Below, piece by piece: positions 46,671-56,639 of a DNA stretch of 64,000 nt. The stretch is taken from positions 19,741,370-19,805,369 of the forward strand of contig NC_030858.1 of assembly GCF_000208745.1 (NCBI RefSeq), given 5' to 3'. This DNA is from Theobroma cacao (taxonomy: Eukaryota; Streptophyta; Magnoliopsida; Malvales; Malvaceae). The notes under the pieces were generated by a model that was given only the letters and a program-made list of their open reading frames with translations, was not told where the DNA came from and ran no database searches. Within the stretch, counting starts at the first letter, position 1, and every line of letters starts with the position of its first letter. Both the position numbers and the translations under genes were made by a program.

Positions 46671-47081
46671 TCAACATGCTGAATTCTGGTGATCTCTGCC
46701 ATTATCCCCCACCGATACTTCTTTGCTATTTAGCTTGTCTTCCAATTGTAACACTAGAATGAACTCGAAATTTTGGTTTATGGATTCATTAGCTAGTGAA
46801 GCTAAAGCATCTGTTCCTGAGCTACAACCCATTTCTCTTGATGGTACTTCTCTATCCTCATTCAATCTAAGGGTTTGAGCAAGAGCATGAGACATTTGGT
46901 TAACAGAGTCCCCAGCACATAAATATGAAGCATCCACTGGTGAAAAAGCTAGGTCTCTGGCCTTCTTTTCCTTCAAAGCTCTTTCCTGGTTATCATAAAA
47001 TACAAAATCATCTAGGATAGATGTACGAGTATCATGATCCTAGAAAATTTTCAACATTTCAATGCCTTGCTCTAAATTCAC
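46671..47081 (-). CDS. YTH gene last exon
   Basis: Starts after tataatcag at 47081 with VNLEQGIEMLKIF, the last helix of the YTH domain, then the TAG at 47042-47040. Past the stop the frame stays recognisable (TSILDDFVFYD and an EKKAR-like stretch) down to the natural TGA at 46673-46671. If the TAG is real, about 122 codons are lost. Confidence 0.8.
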
Positions 47082-49581
47082 CTGATTATATTCCAACGGC
47101 AGAAGAATATAAAACAAGACTGAGATGCACAATTATAAGGCAAGCAAGACTGAATATAAAACAACACCTTGATGCTAGCAGGAAAAGCATGTTGGGGCTC
47201 AGATCTCACATCAGTTCAACAAATCAGTTCAATGTGAATTCCAGCAAAGGGACCAAATCAGAAATAGTGGGCTAGAGGTTTAGCAAATCAGCTACATTAG
47301 TAATTATGCAGCCACAAGGGAAGACACACCATAGTTACCAGGAATAAGGTACGTCTCGGCTCATTGTACGAGAACAGGAATGACGTCATTTAGCTAATTT
47401 TTGGTACAACGGGGGTAGGTTTAGTTGTTACGCTATGGAGGTCGTGGTACATTGTAAAACAGCTCTTGGGTCACCTTCAGTTTGATTTGGTTGATTATAA
47501 GTGATAATTATAAATTTAATAAAGATGTTGAAGAAATTTTGAATTTACTTTCCTTTGAAAATATGTAATGGATTTTTTTTTTCTCTAAAATTGTAAGAGG
47601 GCTCCTAAATATTAGTCCATAAAACATAAATGGGTTTTTTTATTATGTTTTAAAAATGGGTATTAGGTTTGAAAGTATGAATAACATTTAAAACACCAAT
47701 TAGGCAGCGGGCCAAAAGCCTTGAAAGAAACAATCGGCCTTTTTTTTCTTAACCCTAATCTGAAATGTTTTTGACTCCACTCTCTATTTATGCATCTCTA
47801 TTATTCTATTTCTCTGTTCCTCTTGTCTTCAGCCTTCTCTCTCTTTATCTTCCTTTCTTTTGTAAAATTCCGGAATTTGTGCTTCTCTTGTTCTCTCCTC
47901 AATTCTGCATTTTTTTCGCTGCTTTTGTTGCGAAGTTTTGATGTTCGGTTAACTCTATGATCCAAAATCTGGATCCCCAATTTTAGAATCCAGATTGCAT
48001 ACCAAGGGATCCCAGACCGCAAAAGTACCACACGATCTGGATAGCAAGATCCATTTCATGGTTCCAGGGGGGTAGAGAGAACCTGGTAACTATGTGAGAG
48101 ACACATTCAAATACACACCCCATCCCTCAAAAGCAAGGGAAAGGGAAGAGGGATGGGTGGGGGGTGGCAAACATACTCTCAAGAGAAGCATGTAAAAGAG
48201 CTTAACGCTGACATACAGTTGAAATAAACCCCCAACCCTTACCACACCCGAACAGCATGAACTCTCAAATAAGACTGACAATTAGCTAAAAGTAATTCAG
48301 AAGACAGAAGAAGACACTTAAAAAGAAGCATGTAAGGAAGCATGCTTGCACAAACTGAAACATTAAAATTCTTGATAGGAGCAGTAAAATCAGCCACCTA
48401 TAGGCTATAGGGGAGAGTAAGATGGGTGCATTTCACAGCTAAGAGACACAAGAAAGAAGCATCGCTGGGTAATCATGTTCTCCAAGAGCAATAGAGATGC
48501 ACACACATGCAAAAGTTAAGGAGGCTTAATACAATTTGATACTTTTATAAAGTGACTTTACAACAGTGACATAAAATTTGGTTTGTCATAGATGCATGCT
48601 ATGGAAATTTGAAAAAGTTTCAAAAGAAGCAAGATCGCAACACATTTCTTAAAATACCAAACTAACATACTCATCTAACGAACATTTCTATAAGAATCTT
48701 TATTCTATATTCCACCTTAACAAGAGGGTCGTGTCGAAGATGAGGAAATTAACCCCTTTGAGCAACTAATACTGTAAAAGCCTTCAAATATCACAATCGT
48801 TTTAGAAGTTAGAACCAAACAAACCAATGTACTGGTCTTATGAAGTTCTCTAAAGCACATTACTACACTTCATGCCATTGCGACCTTCCAGTCCAAGGGC
48901 ATCTAGCTCTCTAGTACAAGTAAAATCATAAAAGCCTTCTAATGCGACCATACTCTCTGACTGTCTTAGAATCTATCACACCAATGTAGGATAGCTACTA
49001 TGTTCTTATATTGAAGGAAAAAAACACACACGCTTAAATGAGAGAAGTCAACTAAAAGAGAAAACTTGACCTTTTCTTTCACTGTAACCAAGGCACAGGA
49101 TTCAACAGGCACTGAAGATAAAAGAAGCAAACCAAGGGCTTGTTTAGTTCTAGAAAATTATTTTATTCCATCTCTATTTTTATATTATAAATTATCAATG
49201 AAATAAGGGTAATAACTAAATTTAGAAATCCTTGTTTTCCAATTTTCTATAAAACTAAAAAAAAAAATTTTCAACTGTTTTCAAACTTCCTACCTGCATT
49301 TGGAAATCCTTTTTGAATTTTCCAAATTTAGTTATTTACCTAATCTTATTGATAATATTTAGTTTGAAAAACAATGGAAAACAGAAAACAATTTCTAACA
49401 ACGAAACAGATCCTTACTTCCTAACTTCTTTACCAATAAGAAACACCAGAATACTACTAGAATGCTTGAATACCATTCTGCATCTCAGTCAACAAAAAAA
49501 AAAAAAAGTGGAAAAAAAAAGAAAAGAAGCAAGAAAAAAGAAGGAACCGGAGGGGGAGAAGAGATAACGAAGCTATGCTAC
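47082..49581 (-). other. Intron between the last two YTH exons
   Basis: 2.5 kb, starts gtagca and ends aatcag on the - strand. It contains a possible miniature element (49136-49413) and an A-rich stretch at 49495-49560. Around 47740-47920 there is a CT-rich, aaccctaat-containing stretch that looks like a plant leader sequence on +, but no coding exon follows it. Confidence 0.7.
49136..49413. mobile_element. Miniature inverted-repeat element in the YTH intron
   Basis: The left end gggcttgtttagttctagaa and the reverse complement of the right end, ggatctgtttcgttgttaga, match imperfectly over about 28 bases. About 278 bases, no coding capacity. The GGGCTTGTTT-type end is frequent in plant miniature elements. 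No target duplication was seen. Confidence 0.45.
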
Positions 49582-49794
49582 CTCCTGTGAATCTCGACTG
49601 TGGGTAACAGGCTTGTTGTCATTATTCTGCAGCAAAATATGACGGAATCCATTGTTTGGAACGTCTTTGATGACATGCCACTGAACTGGGAACTGTCCAC
49701 TCCACCTATCTTGTTGCCAAAAATCTGCATCGCTCTCAAAATCTACAGGTCCAGCCATTTGAGCTACCCCACAAAACTGTCCACTGGCCTTGAC
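49582..49794 (-). CDS. YTH gene exon (second half of YTH domain)
   Basis: 71 codons in phase 0, entering after tttttcag and leaving at gag|gtagca. It encodes [16 protein letters not shown], the [14 protein letters not shown] block that supplies two cage tryptophans, and [15 protein letters not shown]. No lesion. Confidence 0.9.
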
Positions 49795-50312
49795 CTGAAA
49801 AAGGTAACCAACAATTAAATTTTTCTAACAAGCTAAATACAAGAAATGGATGAGAGTAACAATATGTTACATATAGCGAAGGCAACAATCCTCTCAATTG
49901 ACAGCTAATACAATAAAACAAAATTAGAACAGGCTGCTTTTCTATTTCGCTGGCATTGATACTAATCAACTTGGTTGACCCTATTCAGATCCACATTCCA
50001 CAAACATCTAGAAACAAAACTTTACTTGTTCTTCGGCAAGTTGCAATTAAACCATTATATATACACCTTAATAAACCACCACAAGACAACAACAACAGCA
50101 TCACTGACTAATGGAGCTCCCTGCATTCAATTATATCTTCTATCACACTCTCTTCTATAATCACACATCCTAGGTTTGAAACCAATGATGACACTTCTTT
50201 TGCTCATCTGCACAAAGAGATTTAACTAAGGCCCAAAAAGCGAAGTTAGTCCAAATTAAATTTTATTTAAGAAAAAAACATATATCAAGTAAAGTTGAGT
50301 CATGCTACTTAC

Positions 50313-50806
50313 TGAAAACAATAGAAAGACTGGACAGGTTTCCTTCTTCTCTTTGGCTTCACAATAGGCAGCATCTAGTTTTTTGTTTCCATGTGGAGTG
50401 CTGGCCCATACATTGTATTTAATACTTTTGTGAACGTTGTCTTCACTGAAAGATTTGATGATAAAAAACTTGGCATTCTCATAATCAGTACGAAAGTCTG
50501 GCCGGTTGTACAAATCAAGATCAATTGCAGATATGGCTGAATCTATTTTGCTATTATCAGATCGAGAGCTCTGTTCACTGGTGCTCTTGCCCTTCAGCTT
50601 TAAAGCCCTTGGTCCACGATTATGGTCAGTACCCTGAGACTCATTAGAAATACATATTGAGTCCTGGTCTCTCTCTCGTCTCTTGCCCTTGTCAAGAACA
50701 AATCTTGTCTGGTCATTAGCCCCAAGAAAGGAACAGATGCACTGCTGAACTTGGAGCTCTGATAAGAGCCATCGTGTGGGTAGTGTCCAACAGAAGAGCC
50801 AGATCT
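50313..50806 (-). CDS. YTH gene exon (linker and first half of YTH domain), frameshifted
   Basis: 494 bases, while neighbouring exon phases require a multiple of three. The frame from the 3' splice site (RSGSSVG) changes at a GGGG run near 50720; adding one base restores a frame continuous with the YTH part (YNRPDF, AKFFIIKSFSEDNVHKSIKY, VWASTPHGNKKLDAAY). The run of G suggests either a natural slippage deletion or a homopolymer error. Confidence 0.85.
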
Positions 50807-51840
50807 CTGTAGAAAAAAATGCAGAATTATAAATTTACAAAAGTAAAATGGCTACGCAGTCCTAGAACCATAAATAACAAATAATCGTAAAAGAACCCAA
50901 CCAAGTAATATCCTTGTATAGGAAGCAACCATCTACGAAAAAATGTTACAAATATCATATAAAAAATTCAGTTTAGCAGGTGCGCTTGATGACATTATTG
51001 CTGAATTAGGTTGTGGGTAATGGAGCTCCCAAAACTTAATACCATGCTGTATAATTTGACATGCCCCACAAAGAGGGAAACCAAATTGTTTGAAAATTTC
51101 ACTGCTAAAAATCAGATACAGCATGTATGAATAATGAATGTAAATGAAACAGCAAAACTTTAATTTTTCTAAATTAAGAAGCCATTAGTGCTTGTTTTTT
51201 TTTTAAAACAGCCAAAGCTTTTTCATAAAAGATTCAACTAGCTGTATATGACAACCACTTCATGATATTTCTCAGTAAGTTGTATAGCAGTACAGTTCCT
51301 ATATGTCTCCTGCTGCATCCCACAGTCATATGTAAACTATATGAAAGAATGAGGCATATAGACTTCAACTGGGTCAGCCAATTAAGATAGGTGATTGTCA
51401 CTTTCAATACCAGATTCACCGAAGAAGGGAGTGATCAATATACAGGATAATGAAATATTATTTCGTCTATTTATGGAGCAATATTCTTTAGTTGTCACCA
51501 TTTTTAGCTCTCATGGAACAAATTGATTTTTTTCCCATGATTTGCCCATCGTGGAAAAATTTTAAGGGAGCTGATGGATTTGGTATTTGTACAGAAACGT
51601 TCTTTAAGCAATCATTTATACTGCTTTCCTTATGATCAACAAATGGTAAAGGTCTATTCTTTAGGGGGACATGTTATGCAATTTTCTTTTCCCATTTATG
51701 CCATATTGGCATAGTAGCAGTGTTAGTAAAACCATAAAATATGAAAATCCCACCAGCAAATTTTTTCTTTTCCCTCTTCTGCATATAGGGGCACTACACT
51801 TTGGACAATATGACAATGTTCTAAAGTTAAGAAAAGAAAC
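50807..51840 (-). other. YTH gene intron
   Basis: 1034 bases with gtttct donor and ttctacag acceptor on the - strand. In close homologues a short extra coding stretch often lies between these two exons; none is evident here. No repeat boundary seen. Confidence 0.7.
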
Positions 51841-52239
51841 CTGTCTGTGCTCATATGAACCAAGAATGCCCACTGGTTGAGAATAAGCTGCAGGAGAAGT
51901 TACAGCGCTAGAACCAAAAATCCCAGAAATGTTCCCCACACCATATGATCCATATTGTATTAAGTAACCTGACCTTGTTCCATAATGCACATTCTCCCTA
52001 CTACTTTCCAGTGTCATCAGCTCAGTTGGTATAACTGGGACAGCTGCAGGAACATTTGGAGAGGCAGGTAGTGGACGATAAATTGGAGGAAATGGAACTT
52101 GTTGTGAAGCACATAGTGGGCCTTCTACCAGTAGAGAAGGCAGAGGTGTACCAACTGGGGAATATTGTCCATATGACATTTCAGGAGTGAAGCCATAACT
52201 AGCGTGCAGCAAAAGAGATTGATTTTCATTGCAGATTAC
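51841..52239 (-). CDS. YTH gene exon (low-complexity N-terminal region)
   Basis: 133 codons in phase 0, from VICNENQSLLLHASYGF to SYEHRQ. It is rich in Tyr, Ser, Pro and Gly, with the MSYGQYSPVGTPLPS phrase typical of ECT proteins. This half is thought to be disordered in the family. Confidence 0.85.
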
Positions 52240-52361
52240 CTGATCCAGGCTAAAATAATTATCTTTTTTAAGAATAAAAATAGAGAAGAGCCACCATATT
52301 GTGACCTTTAAACTAGGAAATATGCTTTGAAGATTACAGAATGAAGTAGTCATATTCTCAC

Positions 52362-52435
52362 AGGAGATAAGTGCAATCCATCAGCATTCACAAAGTGAGG
52401 ATATCCATCCCAACTACCGGTGCTATTGCCATAGC
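52362..52435 (-). CDS. YTH gene small exon
   Basis: 74 bases encoding YGNSTGSWDGYPHFVNADGL and LHLSP, corresponding to the Gly/Tyr-rich 'W-D-x-Y-x-x-(F/Y)-V-N' segment of ECT proteins. Phase 1 entry and phase 0 exit fit both neighbours. Confidence 0.8.
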
Positions 52436-52700
52436 CTGAAGCCAAAAGAAAATTTGATGCACACAGTCGCACACACAATTGTTCTGAGCACTCATCCAAA
52501 CATTTCGAAGTAATAATACTGCTAAGGTATTATCAATACTTAAAGAATATCTTTAAAAAGGAAAAAGAAAAGATTTTAAAACTTAATCTGAAAAGCTTTG
52601 TATATGAAAGAATACTGGTCAAGATTCAAAATAGTTAATACAGAAGGCCAAGGTTCACACATGCAAAATGAGTAACAGGAAGCAAGGACGTGAAAGTAAC

Positions 52701-52844
52701 CTCCGTATGACACATGTTGTTGATGAGAACCACAAGCACTGAGTGGACGGATGATACTAAGATCTCCACTTTCATTTGAAGCTCCAGGATAGTCAGCAGC
52801 ATCCATTGAAGGTACTATGGTGGCTGCATCCGGAGAAGGATTCG
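52701..52844 (-). CDS. YTH gene upstream exon
   Basis: Encodes NPSPDAATIVPS, an internal Met, then DAADYPGASNESGDLS and ends SYG plus one base. The acceptor attttag at 52851-52845 is plausible. A further upstream exon is likely, because the frame is open at the 3' splice site and no family-like N-terminus is present; the ATG within this exon could serve as an alternative start. Confidence 0.6.
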
Positions 52845-54726
52845 CTAAAATATTCCTTTAATCTTTTGGCGAAAGTAGCTGATAATAGATTACAAAATAA
52901 AATGCTAATAGAATATATTGACCTATGGTCATCAAAATACATGGAAACAAATACAATTAAACATTTACCAAGCAATTCATAGTTAAGTACCTGCTCCATT
53001 CAGATTTCAGGCCAAACAGGCCTCTCCTCTGCAATCCACCATTGAACATTCATTGACTCGTTGCAAAAAACATATCATAAACATATTGAACAAATTATTC
53101 AATCTCAGATAGCAAGAAAACCATCACGGAAAAGAGATAAAATTACACTCTGTGACTCATCGCAACATAGATAACATATCATGAACATATGTTAAAACAT
53201 ATTGGACAAGGGTTCCATCTCAGATCTGGAAAAAAGCATCATGAAGAACAAAAATATTTCATGGAGATATAGGAGACTCTAAAAATGTTAAAACAAATCT
53301 TGAGGTCTTAGAATGAAAGAAAACAAAAATTAATATGACATTTCTCTAAAGTTGAGGCAACTCAAAATGACACATCTTGAGGTGTTATTTAAAATGCTTA
53401 CTTTGGCCTTCAAAATACCTCATCCAACTACTAAAAATTTTATATTTCAAAATTTTATTTGACCAAACAAGTTAATTTCATTTTTTGAAATTTAAAATCC
53501 TTTGTACAAATGAAATTCCACCTCAAATTTCTCATCTAAACGTATTTTAAAGGTTATGAGCATAGTTCTAAATCACGGTCACGCAGTCATGAAGCAGTCA
53601 CAACGTAACGGATGCCAATGCACAAATTTTACAAACTAGGCCATAAGTGTAGCAGATGTAAAATTTTTCTTTAAGAATGCAGTTTGTCTTTAAAAAAATT
53701 TTCATAAAGGCTCTGTTTGTTTCACTGAAATGGACTTTACGTTTTCTAATGTTTGCTTGCCATAAATTGTCTTACTCAAAGGAAGATGTCTTCTTGGTAA
53801 AAGGAAAAAGCACTCTTTGGGGAAAATTGTCTTCCATTTTTTTAAAAACAGAAGACAATTGCCAAAGTTAACAACAAAGGGTCCCAAACTCCCAAAACCT
53901 TTCACCCTCTCAGCTCGTTCATTAGACTACATGAAACCACTATCCCTCTTCCCCTTCGTCTGCTAGAGCTTCTCCTCCCCCCCCCCCCTCCCCCTCAGAC
54001 ACACACACACACTTTTCCTCAGACTACAACCTTCTCCCCTTTTTTCCTTCTCCCTTTCTTCTTCCCTCTCGTCTTGTTTTTTTTCCTCTGCCAGCAACCT
54101 TGCCTTCCTTTTCCCCCATTCTCTCTTTCTACCTCTATTACCCTTTTCTCATCCTCTTCCTATAAACTGATCCAAACCCATTTTTAATCGCATCTCAACA
54201 AATTGCAACCCAAAATCTTGATTTATTTTCAGACCTTGTTCTTGTGTTGCGCAGCTGACAGTTCCTTTGCCACCAAGCTCAAAACCGCAAGCCATAGTTG
54301 CATTCCTCCACTACCAACAACCAATTCCTTTTATTTTTCTTACCATTATAATTTGTATTATTGAGTGGGTAGCATCTAGGTGCATTTTTTACTAGTAAAT
54401 ATTCTGGATTTCCTCACCTTCAAGAATACTTAAGGATGATGAATTCTCTTTTGTATTGCTTCATCATTAAGAATACTTAATTACGGAGTCTAGCTAGCAC
54501 CTCCTTCATTGTAACCCACTAAGAATTAGCCTCCTTCAAACTCCTATAAGGTTATAAACTTTCTTTGGAAGTAGTTTTGAGAATATATTCAGCCAAATTA
54601 TTGAGAAGCATGGTGTGATGCCATACTAATTGTGGTGTGACTCCACAAAAGTTCCTAACTGCTCTCAAAAGTGTTTCTTCTATTCTTATTCTCTTAATTT
54701 AAATTTCTACTTTGCTGCATTAGTTC
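52845..54726. other. Upstream flank of the YTH gene
   Basis: The missing 5' exon(s) and promoter of the YTH gene should lie here, but I cannot define them. A CT-rich tract runs from about 53940 to 54160 with a C run and (CA)n near 53980-54012. Around 53545-53640 and 53690-53890 are fragments resembling ends of miniature transposons (ctctgtttgtttcactgaaa), without matching partners. Confidence 0.4.
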
Positions 54727-54738
54727 GGGTATCAAAGC
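54727..54738 (+). other. Degenerate primer-binding site of the gypsy relic
   Basis: gggtatcaaagc matches tggtatcagagc at 10 of 12 positions and lies about 80 bases before the gag-like ATG. An LTR should lie to its left (possibly about 54354-54718), but no second copy is in the window. Confidence 0.45.
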
Positions 54739-54816
54739 TAAAAGTTCCTATTTTGAAAGATCAACTACTTGTTTAAACGTTGCATGCAACTAAGAAGTGG
54801 AAGAACTTATACAACC

Positions 54817-55443
54817 ATGAGCTCTAAGAGTGCTTCTGATCAATAAAAATCACAATTAAATGAGATTTACAGCAAACAAGAATTTCAAACTAAAGAAATT
54901 ACTGAGCTCGAAAATCAACTCAAGAGATAATGAAGTTGTTATAAAGAGCATGAGAAAGAGCCGGCCGGCAAACTAAAATCTCTGATACAAGATTCGACCA
55001 AGTTAGTGGCAATTTTGCTACTATAGATCAAGTTAGACCAGCACAAGAAACAAGTTATGCCTTGGTGACTAAAGATATAACAAAGAAGGTTCATATAGAA
55101 GTAGAAGACATGTAAGGAAAGTTGAAATGTATAGCCTCTTTTGATAGGCTTATATCTATGGAAGATTATTTTAATTGGTTTTCTAAGCCAGATGACATGA
55201 AGGCTCGCTTTACGAAGGCAAAATTTGAAGGGAACAACACGACCATGGCAGCACAGTGTTTAAAAAAAAATTAAAACTGGGGAAAGGCCTATAAATTTGT
55301 GAGATGAAATGGAGTTGAAGATGAAGGAGCACTTTCTCCTTGCTGATTAGGAGCAAAACTTGTATATAAAACTTTCTTTTAGACAAGGAGCTAGATCGGT
55401 AGAAGAATAAGCAGAGGAGTTTTATGAGTTAACAATTTGAAAC
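54817..55443 (+). pseudogene. Ty3/gypsy gag relic, left part
   Basis: From the ATG at 54817 a coiled-coil-like start (QTKEITELENQLKR) is followed, with stops and frameshifts, by retrotransposon gag blocks: MEDYFNWF, AKFEGNN, MKEHFLLAD, NLYIKLSFRQGARSVEE and AEEFYELTI. Stops include TAG, TAA and TGA in the last 100 bases. The reading frame is cut at 55443 by the LTR insertion and resumes at 60727. Too decayed to assign to a clade. Confidence 0.75.
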
Positions 55444-56400
55444 TGTAATACCTCATACTTTGATATTGTCACAGCCCAAATTTCGAGCCATGACCGACGC
55501 ATGGGCTAAATGGGCATAGCCCACTAGGCCCAAGCAAGCCTCTGTATGAGATCTTGTGCCTCATTCCATCCATCTTTAAAATCATGTGTTGTAATTCTCA
55601 ACGATGAATGTTTAAGTAATATTTTATAGCAACCGAATATTTATATTTGTATTATTTCAAAGTACTGTCATTCATTACCATCTCATAAGGGCATTATCAT
55701 CAATCCAACATATACATACTTCATTTATAACATGACTCCTAGTAGTTTACATTACATTAGTGTACGTAGACAAAGACTCTAACCGTCAGCGGAGTGACTT
55801 TAAGTGAAGGTATCGCTACTGAGATGCCATAGTACATACCAAGAAGATGAGTATATGTGGATACCCAATCTAGGTCCCAATTGCCTCCAAATGTGAAAAC
55901 ATGAAGTTTAAAAATATGAGTATGAAACTCAGTGAGTGAACATAAGAAGAGAACAAGCAATCGATAGGAAGAAATTTGAAATCATGATGCCACTTGTTTC
56001 GAAAATAATGAAATTGATTTAATTTCTTACTAAAATCATTCCAACTTTGATTAATAACCTCATAGTGTTGCAAAAACACATGGATCAATCTATGAAGTTA
56101 AATGGGTGAAAAATAGGTCAAAATCAAGCAAGGTAGCAAGCATGGGAGCAAGTTTCTCGCTCCAGCGAGAAACAATCTTAGTTTGCATATGTCTTTGTTT
56201 TTCTAACATATCTCCCACTACAGAAGTTCAATTGATCTGTTTTTTAGACCATTAGAAAGTTAAGAGACAGGGATACAACTTTTATGTTTACCACTTTTCC
56301 CAGTTCTGACAAGAAGGTGGTCAAAATCTTCATCTAAATGAAAATACTGTACCAGAACCTGAGAGTTTCTCGCTGCAGCGAGATTTATTTTCGCTGCAAC

Positions 56401-56638
56401 GAGAACCTCCTTTGCAAGACCATCAACAAATTAGTTGGCTTTTCTAAGAATATGTTGAATCTCCCAATTAGCTATCTGTTTGCCTAGCTTTTCCATGTGC
56501 AAAATAGCTTTTCTCAAACACCAAAGGCACTATTTGAGGGCGCCTACTCCACTTGATTGCATTAATGGAGTCACTTTCGATCACTAGTTTGATAAAGTGG
56601 TTTCATCTTGAAATAGAAAAAATCAAAATGGCCTTTTT
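56401..56638 (-). pseudogene. LINE RNase H fragment ending at an N
   Basis: On the - strand NWEIQHILRKAN and FVDGLAK are recognisable as the end of a non-LTR retroelement RNase H domain, and SDRK/INAI-like pieces precede in another frame. The fragment stops exactly at the N at 56639, and solo LTR 1 has no counterpart at this place. It is either a truncated LINE insertion or foreign sequence brought in by a wrong join. Confidence 0.55.
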
Positions 56639-56639
56639 N
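56639..56639. other. Single-N join in solo LTR 2
   Basis: Lies at the edge of the ~43-bp minisatellite (two units remain at about 56650-56735, against three in solo LTR 1). Confidence 0.8.

Larger units (their letters stand above)
46671..52844 (-). pseudogene. YTH-domain (ECT-type) m6A-RNA reader gene with two lesions
   Basis: Plant ECT proteins bind N6-methyladenosine in mRNA through a C-terminal YTH domain and influence mRNA fate in the cytoplasm. Six exons can be placed with canonical splice sites: 52844-52701, 52435-52362, 52239-51841, 50806-50313, 49794-49582 and 47081-46671. Together they give about 575 codons, close to the family length, with a Tyr/Gly/Ser/Pro-rich N-terminal half and a full YTH domain. 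The aromatic-cage tryptophans (VWAST and [11 protein letters not shown]) are present. Two lesions break it: one G is missing in a G run in the fourth exon (near 50720), and a TAG (47042-47040) replaces a conserved Lys in the last exon. It may be a young pseudogene, or the lesions may be assembly errors. The true first exon was not found. Confidence 0.8.

Noticed and set aside
47382..47393. atgacgtcat palindrome as a bZIP-binding promoter element
   Set aside because: It lies in the middle of a YTH intron with no gene start nearby; a short palindrome is expected by chance.
47740..47930. CT-rich, aaccctaat-containing stretch as the leader of a separate + strand gene
   Set aside because: Looks like a plant 5' UTR but no coding exon follows on the + strand within the intron.
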